From Alistipes sp. (GTDB lineage: Bacteria; Bacteroidota; Bacteroidia; Bacteroidales; Rikenellaceae): a DNA stretch of 64,000 bases. The stretch covers positions 1 through 64,000 of the forward strand of contig JAFUOK010000009.1 of NCBI GenBank assembly GCA_017481925.1, given 5' to 3'. Below are positions 1 through 8,113 of the stretch, in pieces. Made by a program: the position numbers and the translations under genes. Numbering within the stretch: the stretch's first letter is position 1; each line of letters begins with the position of its first letter. Under the pieces are notes generated by a model that worked only from the letters and a program-made list of their open reading frames with translations, ran no database searches and was not told the DNA's origin.

Positions 1-684
1 ACTGCTTTCGGTGCTTCAGGTGCTGCAAGCTGCGAGAACCTTGAGTCTCTCTTCTCAAAGAAGTTGGCTGAGAAGCCCGAGGATGTTGCTTTGCTCGGTC
101 AGGCTGTATCGCTTATGTCACGTGCGCAGTGCAACAGCGACTTCTTCTTCAACACTGCTGAGAAGTTCTACTCATTGAAGCCCTCTTCAGAGACTGCATT
201 GTTCCTTGCACAGGGTTTCCAGGGTCGTAGCGAGTTCGATAAGGCTATGAAGTATTTGAACGAGGCTTTGGCAGCTGAGACTGACAACGCTGAGCGTGCA
301 AAGCTCTACACTCGTATCGGTTTGATCAGCATCCAGACTGGCGACCACTCTGTTGCTATGAACGCTGCTAAGGAGATCAAGGCTCTTGAGCCCGAGAACG
401 GTTACGCTCCCTACCTTATGGCGCAGTGCTACGCAGCAACTGCAAGTGGTGACTTCACCGCACAGGCAGGTTACTGGGCTGCTTATGACACCATGAACCA
501 GGCTATCGAGTTGCTCGGTTCAGAGCCCGCTATCCAGGAGGCTGCAAAGAAGATGGCATCTGCATACCGTGGTTCATTCCCCACCAAGGAGGAGTGCTTC
601 TTCAACGAGGTTACTGCTGGTGCACGTTACACTGTTACCAAGGGTTACGCAAGCGGTGTTAGCACCACTGTTCGTTACAGATAA
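1..684 (+). CDS. TPR-repeat protein, 5' end outside the window
   Basis: The reading frame is open from base 1, so the start lies upstream. The visible 227 residues are helical with tetratricopeptide-like repeats (motifs such as ALFLAQGF, KAMKYLNEAL and YLMAQCYA), which normally act as protein-binding scaffolds. The C-terminal part has several aromatic residues and ends in a basic tail. It lies 9 bases ahead of lptC and forms a co-directional cluster with lptC, a CorC/HlyC-type gene and a PpiD-like foldase, a gene order I associate with Bacteroidales envelope biogenesis. Codon use is strongly biased, suggesting high expression. No enzymatic motif is visible and the exact function is unknown. 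Confidence 0.8.
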   Translation, partial: TAFGASGAASCENLESLFSKKLAEKPEDVALLGQAVSLMSRAQCNSDFFFNTAEKFYSLKPSSETALFLAQGFQGRSEFDKAMKYLNEALAAETDNAERAKLYTRIGLISIQTGDHSVAMNAAKEIKALEPENGYAPYLMAQCYAATASGDFTAQAGYWAAYDTMNQAIELLGSEPAIQEAAKKMASAYRGSFPTKEECFFNEVTAGARYTVTKGYASGVSTTVRYR

Positions 685-693
685 TCTGCGACG

Positions 694-1452
694 ATGTTAA
701 TACATTCGCTTAGACGATATTTAGCGGTAGCACTCCCTTTTGCAGGGAGTGCTATCTTGCTATTCTCGTGTAAAGCGAAGCCTGCCGTTGAGGAGCAGGC
801 GGCGATGGAGGCGTTGATGACCGAGTATAGCGAAAATATGTCGATCACAATGTCGGAGAACGGTCGCAAATCGTACCACTTCGAAACCCCGCTCATTGAG
901 GGGTATAGCATGGCTCACGATCCGTATCGAGAGTTCCGTAAGGGTATCAAGATTACTATCTACGATGAGAATACGGGTGCCGAGTCGGCTACGTTGACGG
1001 CAAACTATGCCATTTTTTATGAGGATAGAAAGTTATGGGAGGCCAAGGGTGATGTCGTGGCGACAAACTCTGACGGCCGCCAGCTCTTTACCTCGCAACT
1101 TTTCTGGAATCAGGCCACACATAAAGTCTATTCCAATGTCGATTCGAAGATCGTCGATGGTGATGAAGTACACCATTGCGAGGGCTTCGAGAGCGACGAG
1201 GCGATGAAGGATTGGTCGTATCGCAAACTCAAGGGTGTAACCTATATTGAGGATAGTGATCTGACCACCAGCGATGCGGACTCAACCAAGACGGTAGAGC
1301 CGGCACCGGTGGTGACGCCCCCTGTAGCGCCCTCGTCAAATGTTACAAGACCGCGTGCGCGTCAGCTGCCTACACTCAAGGAGCGCGTGGAACGTGGCGA
1401 GGCGACCCCTAATGAGGTTCAGTTGCCTATTACTACAATCGAAAAACGATAA
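694..1452 (+). CDS. lptC: LPS export protein LptC, lipoprotein form
   Basis: LptC links the inner-membrane LptBFG ABC transporter to the periplasmic bridge that carries lipopolysaccharide to the outer membrane. The 252-residue product has an N-terminal hydrophobic segment ending in a lipobox-like LLFSC (Cys26), then an LptC-like beta-rich region of about residues 35-205 with the family pattern of stepwise ARLTAN-type strands (here ATLTANYAIFYED, then WEAKGDVVATNSDG). The last ~40 residues are rich in Pro, Thr and Arg and probably disordered. It is 9 bases after the TPR gene and 9 before the CorC/HlyC gene. E. coli LptC is a bitopic membrane protein of about 190 residues; the lipoprotein form and tail seen here are different. 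Confidence 0.85.
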   Translation: MLIHSLRRYLAVALPFAGSAILLFSCKAKPAVEEQAAMEALMTEYSENMSITMSENGRKSYHFETPLIEGYSMAHDPYREFRKGIKITIYDENTGAESATLTANYAIFYEDRKLWEAKGDVVATNSDGRQLFTSQLFWNQATHKVYSNVDSKIVDGDEVHHCEGFESDEAMKDWSYRKLKGVTYIEDSDLTTSDADSTKTVEPAPVVTPPVAPSSNVTRPRARQLPTLKERVERGEATPNEVQLPITTIEKR

Positions 1453-1461
1453 CCGAAATCA

Positions 1462-2736
1462 ATGGAATCTGCTGCGCTTATACAATCGCTTATCATCATA
1501 TGTGTGATGTTGCTCTTGTCGGCATTCTTTTCAGGTATGGAGATTGCATTCCTGAGTAAGAATCGTTTGCGTGAGGAGATCGACCGCAAGCAGAGTCCCA
1601 TGTTTGACTATATCGCTCAGCTCTTTGAGCGCAAATCTGGACAATACATTACCACCATTCTGGTGGGAAATAATATATGCCTTGTAATCTACTCTCTCTA
1701 TATGTCGCTTATGCTGCGTTTCGTGGCATCGCTTGCTGGCTGGGAGAGTATGGCTTCGGGTGGTTCCGTGCTGTTTGAGACCATCGTATCGACTATCGTC
1801 ATCCTCTTTTGCGGAGAGTTTATCCCCAAGTCGATTATTAAGAACAATCCCAACTTCTATTATAAACTCCTATCGCCCGTATTATACTGCTTCTACCTTT
1901 TCCTCTATCCGATAGCTATCCTTACTACGGCTATTTCGTATGGTATCCTGCGTCTGTTTGGGAGCCGCCAGCGTGATGGTGAGGCAGACTACACATTCAA
2001 TCGCGAGGATTTGATCAATCTGGTCGATGGCGAGAGCGTAGAGTTGCAGGAGGAGGACGAGGAGGAGATCAAACTCTTCCAGAATGCATTGGATTTTGCC
2101 GATTTGCGTGTACGCGATTGTATGATCTCGCGTGTGGATGTCGAGGCTGTTGATATCAATGTGTCGATAGATGAACTTACCGAACGTTTTGTCGAGTCGA
2201 AGTACTCCCGCATCTTCGTGTGGCGTGATTCGATCGATACTATCGTGGGTTATGTCAATTCTAAGAGTCTGTTTAATAAACCTACCTCTATTGAGGAGGT
2301 GCTTATGCAGGTCGATTATGTTGCCGAAACTATGCCTCTGCAGCAGCTTTTGCAACATTTCATCAAACGCAAGGCGAGCGTTGCTGTGGTGTTGGATGAG
2401 TTTGGCGGTACGGCAGGTATAATCTCTATGGAGGATGTGCTGGAGCAGATCTTTGGCGATATCGAGGATGAGCATGACGTGCAGGAGAGCGTTGAGAAGA
2501 GAGTGGGCGAGGATGAGTATGTCTTCTCGTGCCGTCTGGAGGTGGAGTATCTGAATGAGCGCTATGAGCTTGGTATTGAGGAGAGTGACGAGTATGATAC
2601 GTTGGCGGGATATATCATTGCTACGTACGACGGTATTCCCTCGTCAGGTACCGTGATCGAGGCTGGCGGATTGGAAATTAAGGTGCTCAGAACCACCCGC
2701 ACACGTGTGGAATTGGCCCGCGTGAAGAAGCGATAG
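1462..2736 (+). CDS. CorC/HlyC-family (CNNM/DUF21 + CBS) membrane protein
   Basis: A 424-residue member of the hemolysin-C/CorC family. From N to C terminus: a DUF21/CNNM transmembrane domain of about four helices (residues 5-160, with the conserved small-residue motif SAFFSGMEIAFLS at the start), a tandem CBS pair of about residues 205-330 (DEFGGTAGIISMEDVLEQIFG is cut short here to the hallmark GGTAGIIS and EDVLEQIFGDI), and a C-terminal CorC_HlyC transporter-associated domain. Family members are linked to Mg2+/Co2+ transport; in Bacteroidota some act as GldE-like proteins in gliding or lipoprotein systems. The old name hemolysin is misleading. It lies in the lptC cluster. The substrate cannot be read from sequence. 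Confidence 0.85.
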   Translation: MESAALIQSLIIICVMLLLSAFFSGMEIAFLSKNRLREEIDRKQSPMFDYIAQLFERKSGQYITTILVGNNICLVIYSLYMSLMLRFVASLAGWESMASGGSVLFETIVSTIVILFCGEFIPKSIIKNNPNFYYKLLSPVLYCFYLFLYPIAILTTAISYGILRLFGSRQRDGEADYTFNREDLINLVDGESVELQEEDEEEIKLFQNALDFADLRVRDCMISRVDVEAVDINVSIDELTERFVESKYSRIFVWRDSIDTIVGYVNSKSLFNKPTSIEEVLMQVDYVAETMPLQQLLQHFIKRKASVAVVLDEFGGTAGIISMEDVLEQIFGDIEDEHDVQESVEKRVGEDEYVFSCRLEVEYLNERYELGIEESDEYDTLAGYIIATYDGIPSSGTVIEAGGLEIKVLRTTRTRVELARVKKR

Positions 2737-2778
2737 CAAAAATATGGCTAATAATATGGTCATTCAGAATAATTTTAT

Positions 2779-2786
2779 TATCTTTG
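2779..2786 (+). promoter_or_regulatory. -7 box ahead of the PpiD-like gene
   Basis: TATCTTTG matches the Bacteroidota TAnnTTTG element and lies 44 bases before the start codon. No clear TTTG -33 element is present at the usual 19-20 base spacing, so this is a candidate only. It would let the foldase be expressed apart from the upstream cluster. Confidence 0.5.
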
Positions 2787-2829
2787 GTGGCTCAAAACTG
2801 AATTATATAAGTAAAAACAATAATTTTTT

Positions 2830-4857
2830 ATGGCAAGTCTAAACACATTAAGAACCAAGTATGGTATCATCGTATCGGTGGTTATCATTCTTGCGCTTTT
2901 GGCATTTATTATTTCGCTGGGTCCCGAGATGGGCTTTGGTAGCAACGACCCCAAGGTGGGCGAGATTAATGGCGATAAGATTAGTTATTCGGAGTATTTG
3001 AATGAGTATGAGACTGTTAAGAGCTTTACTGGTGCATCAGAGTCAACCGAGGCTGAGTCAGATGCATTGGCAACTGCTACGTGGCGTTCACTCATCACCA
3101 AGCATTTGTTCACTCCCAGCCTTCAGCAGGTAGGTCTGGATGTAACCGAGCAGGAGCGTATGGCGATGATCAGCGGTGAGCACCTCTCACAGGCATACTA
3201 CACTGCATTTGCAGATCCCACTACCGGTGCATACGATGTTCAGGCCGTAACATCATTCTTGGCACAGGTAAGCACAATGCCCGAGTACCAGAGCATGTGG
3301 TCATTTATGAACGAGCAGGCTGTAGCCGAGCGTTTGATGTCAAAGTATATGGGTCTTGTTAAGGCTGGTACTTATGCCAACAAGTTGGAGGTTGCGCAGG
3401 GTGTTACCGCTGCTAACGAGAGCCGCAATGGCCGTATGGTAGTATTGCCCTACACTAACGTTGATAACTCTTCTGTTGAGATCACCGACGCTGAGATCAA
3501 CAACTACTTCAATGCTCATAAGCACCTCTACACCAAGGCTCCTTACCGTGCAATCTCTTACGTAGTGTTCGACGTAGAGCCTACATCTGACGATATGTTG
3601 GAGATCGAGAACAAGGCAAAGACTATGGGCGAGGAGTTCGCTGCTGCTGAGGATATCCGCGCATTCATTCGCAAGAATATGGGTAACATCTCGACTGCTT
3701 ATGCTACGGCTGATCAGTTGGCCGAGGATGAGAAGGTATTGCTCAATGGCGAGCAGTATGGTCCCGTATTGAAGGGTAACGAGTGGGTTATGTCACGTGC
3801 CGTTGATACCAAGATGGCTCCCGATTCACTCGGCTTGAGCCACATCGTATTGGACGCTACACAGACCGAGTTGATTGACAGCTTGTACACTGCTCTTCAG
3901 GGTGGTGCCGATTTCGCTGAGGCTGCTCGCGCACACTCTTCATATGCTGCTTCTGCCGAGTTGGGTGGTGAGATTGGTGTTGTTCCTTTCTCTGCTCTTA
4001 CTCCCGAGTTGGCTGAGCCTTTGGCAACGGCTAAGAAGGGTGACGTTGTAAAGGTTACCGTATCGGGCGTTACTCAGCTCATCAAGGTTACACGCGCTGA
4101 TGCTGCTAAGAAGCACGTATTGGTAGGTTCTATCGCTATCCCCGTTGAGGCTTCATCGGCTACTCGTCGTGATGTTCACAACATCGCCAGCATCTTCTCT
4201 GTTGATGGCAAGGGCTCACTCGATAACTTCAACGCTGCTGCTTCGGCTGCTGCCGTTACTCCCCGTGTAGCACGTGTTTCTCAGGGTGAGCGTTCAATCG
4301 TAGGTCTTGATAACTCTCACGAGGTTGTACGTTGGGCTTATGGTGCCGATGTGCAGGAGATCTCGGAGATCTTCACTTTGGGTAACTCATACGTTGTTGC
4401 TATGCTTACCGGCATTGACGATACCGAGTATATGGCCGTATCGGATGTTAGCGAGGTTATTCGCGAGACCTTGATGCGTGACAAGAAGTTCGAGGTATTG
4501 AAGGCTAAGTTGGCCGGCTCAAACATTGACGAGGTTGCTAAGACAGCAGGTGTTGAGATTACTCCTTTCACCAATGTTAAGATGAACGACTACGGTGTAG
4601 CAATGTTGCCTTTGGAGCCCCATTTGGCTGGTTCTATCGCTAACACAACCGCTACGGGTCAGTTGTCAGCTCCTGTTAAGGGTTACTCTAACGCAGTAGT
4701 ATTCGTTGTTGACGAGATCACTAAGTCGGAGACTCAGACCGCTGATGCCGAGAAGGTTCGTCAGATGGCTACTCTTGAGAACAACGCTTATCAGTTGGCC
4801 TCTATCGCTCTGCAGAATATGGGCGAGATCGAGGATCTTCGTGGCCAGTACTTCTAA
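2830..4857 (+). CDS. PpiD/SurA-like peptidyl-prolyl isomerase, membrane anchored
   Basis: A 675-residue periplasmic folding factor. One transmembrane helix lies at residues 12-30, followed by a SurA_N/PpiD-type helical region and a parvulin (PPIC) domain at about residues 334-425, with the family landmarks SHIVLDA, GGADFAEAARAHSS and GGEIGVVPF. The rest is helical and probably forms the chaperone clamp. The family helps outer-membrane proteins leaving the Sec translocon. Codon use is highly biased towards a few codons, suggesting abundant expression. It has its own candidate promoter and a strong terminator directly behind it. E. coli PpiD is 623 residues with the same layout, so length is as expected. 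Confidence 0.87.
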   Translation: MASLNTLRTKYGIIVSVVIILALLAFIISLGPEMGFGSNDPKVGEINGDKISYSEYLNEYETVKSFTGASESTEAESDALATATWRSLITKHLFTPSLQQVGLDVTEQERMAMISGEHLSQAYYTAFADPTTGAYDVQAVTSFLAQVSTMPEYQSMWSFMNEQAVAERLMSKYMGLVKAGTYANKLEVAQGVTAANESRNGRMVVLPYTNVDNSSVEITDAEINNYFNAHKHLYTKAPYRAISYVVFDVEPTSDDMLEIENKAKTMGEEFAAAEDIRAFIRKNMGNISTAYATADQLAEDEKVLLNGEQYGPVLKGNEWVMSRAVDTKMAPDSLGLSHIVLDATQTELIDSLYTALQGGADFAEAARAHSSYAASAELGGEIGVVPFSALTPELAEPLATAKKGDVVKVTVSGVTQLIKVTRADAAKKHVLVGSIAIPVEASSATRRDVHNIASIFSVDGKGSLDNFNAAASAAAVTPRVARVSQGERSIVGLDNSHEVVRWAYGADVQEISEIFTLGNSYVVAMLTGIDDTEYMAVSDVSEVIRETLMRDKKFEVLKAKLAGSNIDEVAKTAGVEITPFTNVKMNDYGVAMLPLEPHLAGSIANTTATGQLSAPVKGYSNAVVFVVDEITKSETQTADAEKVRQMATLENNAYQLASIALQNMGEIEDLRGQYF

Positions 4858-4872
4858 TAGATATACGAGATT

Positions 4873-4909
4873 AAAAAATCCCGAGACTTGCGGTCTCGGG
4901 ATTTTTTTT
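4873..4909 (+). terminator. Rho-independent terminator, usable from both sides
   Basis: A perfect 10-bp stem (4878-4887 pairs with 4893-4902) has a 5-base loop, a run of A before it and a run of T after it. It separates the PpiD-like gene from the convergent fimbrillin gene. Confidence 0.9.
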
Positions 4910-4925
4910 GTTTATAGCCTACGGG

Positions 4926-6269
4926 TTATTCCAAAACATAGGTTAATTGGATACCCGTAATATCACAGGGTGTTTTGACGTCAGTTGTATTGCTGATATG
5001 AATACTATACTGCTGGGTGCTAATTGAATTCTCTAAATCAAAAGTAGTGGTTCCTGATGGTGTTTTAGCTCCTAATTCTGATGGCATAATGCTTATGCTA
5101 ATGTTGCTACGTTTGCCTGTATTGTGCCCTGATCCAACAGTTGTCGCGACCTGTGTAAGTTTATAACCATCGATAATTGGCAATTTAATATCTGCTGATT
5201 TTGCGCTTGTTAAATCGCGGAATCTAATGCATTTTGATGCAATGACATAAGCATACTTGACATCGCTATCTATTTCGATATTACCATATTCGGTAGGATA
5301 TGAACCGCTAGTTGCTCCAATCTTATTGACCGTGTTCTCCGCAGCAATATCCGACTCACACGATGGCATGCCCACGGGTGCGGTGTATCCATCAAGATAA
5401 CCCCATTGGATAACAATCTGCTCGGGGCGAGGTTCTGGTGCTATTGTTGTGCTCATAATCACTCCGGCCTCAAAGTCGGTCGATGCCGCAAACTCTTTCT
5501 TATACTCCAGCACCTTGTCGTCAGAGGTCGTTACCGTAAAGCGCATTACACTGTTTGCTGCCATTTCAAATGGTGCCGTGGCAGCCCATACTGTAAATGC
5601 CGAGCCCGCATCGAGAGTGCCCGAGTTCTGAATATTTATAGTAATTGAGTTCGCTCCGTCGCTACCCATCGCAACTTTTTTGCTGGCAAAATCAATCGTG
5701 CCCGTACCGTATAACTGCACGCCCTTGGGAGCGGTAATCTGTACGCTCTTAATGCCTGCTATATCCTCCTCGGTCGCGTTCTTAACCTCGATGCGGAGCA
5801 CTACGGCGGTGTGATTCATCCCGATGGCGATGTTGTTTGCCTGCACGCCCGTTGCCGAACCATATAGCGGGTCCAGTGCTGCAATATGAGCCGCAGAATC
5901 GCCTGTTTGCTGTTGCGATGCTGCACCGATTAGCACTTCTGCCACGCCGTTGTCAGGCACAGTATTTTGAGCAGTGTGCAATGCGTATAAATCGTAGGTG
6001 AGAGTATTGTCGAGAGTGAGCTCGTTGTTGGTAAACAGGCCTGCCGAGGGATCGTCGTTTACAAACTCGTGAGTTGTGAGAGTCGCACCCGTAGCACCTA
6101 TGGCTACTTGAAGTTTGTCGCCTGCGCTCCATGCTGATTGAGAACCATCGAAAGAGGTGCGGGTTTGTTGTGTAGCCTTGATTGTTACTCCATTCGTGAG
6201 GGTCGCTTCGTGGTCGTTGTTGCACGCAAGTAGGGTAGCGAGCATCAGTAATGAAAGATATCTCTTCAT
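4926..6269 (-). CDS. Fimbrillin-family lipoprotein
   Basis: A 447-residue secreted protein with a clear type II signal peptide (lipobox LLAC, Cys16). The body is Thr/Ser/Ala-rich beta structure typical of the Bacteroidales Mfa/FimA-like fimbrillin superfamily, with the N-terminal hallmarks TRTSFDG, WSAGDKL and TYDLYALH. Such proteins are fimbria subunits or adhesins moved to the surface as lipoproteins and polymerised by strand exchange. No fimbrial anchor or assembly gene lies in the window, so this is an orphan subunit. It sits 3 bases after a 39-codon ORF, probably on one transcript. The role as a surface adhesin is inference from the family. Confidence 0.8.
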   Translation of the reverse strand: MKRYLSLLMLATLLACNNDHEATLTNGVTIKATQQTRTSFDGSQSAWSAGDKLQVAIGATGATLTTHEFVNDDPSAGLFTNNELTLDNTLTYDLYALHTAQNTVPDNGVAEVLIGAASQQQTGDSAAHIAALDPLYGSATGVQANNIAIGMNHTAVVLRIEVKNATEEDIAGIKSVQITAPKGVQLYGTGTIDFASKKVAMGSDGANSITINIQNSGTLDAGSAFTVWAATAPFEMAANSVMRFTVTTSDDKVLEYKKEFAASTDFEAGVIMSTTIAPEPRPEQIVIQWGYLDGYTAPVGMPSCESDIAAENTVNKIGATSGSYPTEYGNIEIDSDVKYAYVIASKCIRFRDLTSAKSADIKLPIIDGYKLTQVATTVGSGHNTGKRSNISISIMPSELGAKTPSGTTTFDLENSISTQQYSIHISNTTDVKTPCDITGIQLTYVLE

Positions 6270-6272
6270 AGC

Positions 6273-6392
6273 TTAAAAGTTTTGGTTACCCCAATCATTG
6301 ATCGGGAAATTAGGTGTGGATGTGGCAAAGCCTTTTTCGATTTTTACTTCAATTACCTCGATTGTGGGAGGCACATAAATTTGTTGTGTCAT
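6273..6392 (-). CDS. 39-aa ORF immediately ahead of the fimbrillin gene
   Basis: A small ORF reads from ATG at 6392 to TAA at 6273-6275, then three bases, then the fimbrillin ATG. The peptide begins MTQQIYVPPTIEVIEVKIEK and continues with GFATSTPNFPINDWGNQNF. It has no signal peptide or membrane segment. I recall comparable short peptides (a Pro-Thr-Ile-Glu stretch, a GFA(T/A)S motif, an Asn/Trp-rich end) near Bacteroidales fimbrillin genes, but cannot verify that here. The tight spacing suggests translational coupling. It could be a small subunit, a chaperone-like peptide or a leader; the function is unknown. Confidence 0.6.
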   Translation of the reverse strand: MTQQIYVPPTIEVIEVKIEKGFATSTPNFPINDWGNQNF

Positions 6393-6543
6393 AGATAGAT
6401 AAATTAATATGTGAATAGTGATTTTATACTACAATATTAGTGATAATAAATCTAAAAATAGTATATAAAGAATATAAATAGTGTTTTTAATATTGCTAAT
6501 AACCAAGGACTATTGGGTAAAAATGGAGTAAAATGTAGGTTTT

Positions 6544-6575
6544 TTTGGATAAAAGAAATAAATGCTTTATTTTTG
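6544..6575 (+). promoter_or_regulatory. Promoter for tRNA-Arg
   Basis: TTTG at 6544-6547, a 20-base spacer and TATTTTTG at 6568-6575 give a full Bacteroidota promoter. Transcription would begin near 6582, about 25 bases before the tRNA. Confidence 0.65.
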
Positions 6576-6606
6576 CGTCGCAAAAGTCCGCGAAGGACTG
6601 TGTGAT

Positions 6607-6680
6607 GGTTCCGTAGCTCAGTTGGATAGAGCAACAGCCTTCTAAGCTGTGGGTCGTGGGTTCGAATCCCGCCGGAATCA
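6607..6680 (+). tRNA. tRNA-Arg (anticodon TCT)
   Basis: A complete 74-base cloverleaf: acceptor stem 6607-6613 paired with the bases before the discriminator A at 6680 (one G-T wobble), TA at positions 8-9, D stem GCTC/GAGC, anticodon stem ACAGC/GCTGT with loop CTTCTAA (anticodon TCT, reads AGA and by wobble AGG), variable loop, and T arm GTGGG-TTCGAAT-CCCGC. CCA is not encoded and must be added by the CCA enzyme. A terminator-like hairpin follows 29 bases downstream. Confidence 0.97.
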
Positions 6681-6691
6681 CGAGCGATGCA

Positions 6692-6825
6692 AACAAGCAT
6701 CATTGGCAAGCCACTCCGTAAGGGGTGGCTTTTGTAATATAAGCAGTTGTGGGTGCTTGCACACTTGCAACTGCTTATATTGCGAAAGATATTCTGCTTT
6801 GCAGAACTTGCCAATGATACTTGTT
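6692..6825. repeat. Nested inverted repeats forming a cloverleaf-like fold
   Basis: The outer arms (6692-6710 and 6807-6825) are 19 bases with one mismatch. Inside are three further hairpins: 6709-6717 with 6722-6730 (9 bp, followed by four T, probably the tRNA terminator), a perfect 14-bp pair at 6736-6749 with 6768-6781, and TTCTGC/GCAGAA at 6792-6806. As RNA this would be a four-way junction; as DNA it would be a cruciform. It matches no RNA family I recognise. Confidence 0.8.
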
Positions 6826-6913
6826 TATATCCGAGGACTCCAAGGGAAAGACGCAGGAAAGCGTAGCGGCTGCGTCAATTCCGCAGTCCAACTTTCTGAA
6901 CAACCAAAAATAT

Positions 6914-6937
6914 AAGGAGTGCCGGATAACACTCCTT
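6914..6937. terminator. Hairpin, weak terminator candidate
   Basis: AAGGAGTG and CACTCCTT form a perfect 8-bp stem with an 8-base loop. There is no long T run. It lies between the tRNA region and the convergent DUF4861 gene. Confidence 0.5.
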
Positions 6938-6971
6938 AATCATTTGTCCATTTCGATAGTTCCTTGAACCT

Positions 6972-8105
6972 CTACTTGATCTTTACACGAAGCGGGTTAT
7001 TCAGTCTGTCGGCAGCCTGCTGCACCTCCTTGGCCCACGCAGCGCCACCCTCTACGCCGGCGTGGCTCCACGCCGAGCCGTTGAGCATAAGAATCTTCTC
7101 CCCGGCCTTCGCCTTACGCAAAATCAATGCGTGTCGGAGTTGCGGATCGGGTGAAGAGAGCGTCTGAAAACGATTCTGTCCCTCATTTCCCTGCAAGATC
7201 ACACCCAACAATATGTCGCCATCACGTTCGGGATCACTGCTATCTGATGCCGGCTCGGTGAGAGCTATCCAATTCTCGCCCTGCGAGATATCTTTTACAT
7301 CGTGCATCACCATACCTGCCGCAACCTCTATCTCACCTTCGAACCCACTCAGCTCATACTCCTGATAACTAAAACGGCTATTGGCATCGAGCCATATACG
7401 GCGTTTGATAGCCACATCGTGACCATCGACCTCGATAGGCGCATAGACAAACTCTGCTTCGGTACGCAACGGTCCATTTGCCACGCACTCTTGACTCTGA
7501 TAGTTTCCGCTCAGAAGCAGTTGCGAATCCTGCACAACGGCCAAAGCTCCACCGCCGAGTGTATTACCCACCTTATAGCAATCCATACCCTCGCCATAGT
7601 TGTGATGGTAATCATTGCGGGCAAACCACTCGTTGATGATCAGTTTTTCTGTGTTTTTTACCCATACATCCACACCTTGGGTCTTGGGATCGCTCAATCG
7701 CGGGCCATAGATACGGTAAGCCGTCAGGTTGTTCTCCCACGCATAGTCATCCAATCGTTCGGGCACATGGCGACCATAGACCATTGCCTCGTAAGTGTCG
7801 GCAACGCCTCTTTTAATCTTATATCGACTCTTGCCTGAAGCCTCGACTGATGCCTGAAAAAGGAGTCGCTGCGCTACACCCCCTTTATCGAAAATAACCT
7901 GCGAGGGTATCTGATTGTGCTGCTCATCCTCTACAATCACCTGTTCTGCCGTGATTCCGCGTTTATCTAATTCTGTCCACGCGATCTCCACACTTTCAAG
8001 CGTGCGTGCGTAGGATGAAGGGTTGGTCACGGTGACATCAACACCATCTGCAACTCCACATCCGCAAAGCCATAATAACTGCAGAATCAGCAATGCTCTC
8101 TTCAT
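6972..8105 (-). CDS. DUF4861-family secreted protein of the uronate cluster
   Basis: A 377-residue protein with an N-terminal signal peptide ending near a GCG lipobox-like motif. Family signature stretches are visible: YGRHVPERLDDYAWENN, YRIYGPRLSD, GVDVWVKNTEKL, GEGMDCYKVGNTLGGGA. DUF4861 proteins are common in Bacteroidota polysaccharide loci. It is the last gene of a kduI-kduD-DUF4861 operon, 8 bases after kduD. Its partners handle unsaturated uronic acids, so a role in processing uronate oligosaccharides outside the cytoplasm is reasonable inference; no activity is established from what I can see. Confidence 0.8.
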   Translation of the reverse strand: MKRALLILQLLWLCGCGVADGVDVTVTNPSSYARTLESVEIAWTELDKRGITAEQVIVEDEQHNQIPSQVIFDKGGVAQRLLFQASVEASGKSRYKIKRGVADTYEAMVYGRHVPERLDDYAWENNLTAYRIYGPRLSDPKTQGVDVWVKNTEKLIINEWFARNDYHHNYGEGMDCYKVGNTLGGGALAVVQDSQLLLSGNYQSQECVANGPLRTEAEFVYAPIEVDGHDVAIKRRIWLDANSRFSYQEYELSGFEGEIEVAAGMVMHDVKDISQGENWIALTEPASDSSDPERDGDILLGVILQGNEGQNRFQTLSSPDPQLRHALILRKAKAGEKILMLNGSAWSHAGVEGGAAWAKEVQQAADRLNNPLRVKIK

Positions 8106-8113
8106 AAGATCAT

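Larger units (their letters stand above)
6681..6971. other. Non-coding stretch with dense inverted repeats
   Basis: No credible gene lies here. The stretch holds a tRNA terminator-like hairpin, a 134-base cloverleaf of nested inverted repeats (6692-6825), a further hairpin at 6835-6889 and a terminator-like hairpin at 6914-6937. It could be a structured small RNA, a palindromic repeat element or tRNA 3' trailer. Confidence 0.7.

Noticed and set aside
4873..4909. A palindromic operator
   Set aside because: The A and T runs and the position between convergent genes are those of a terminator.
6452..6814. Minus-strand frame across the tRNA
   Set aside because: It is read through tRNA-Arg and its hairpins and has no coding features; a classic false ORF over a tRNA.
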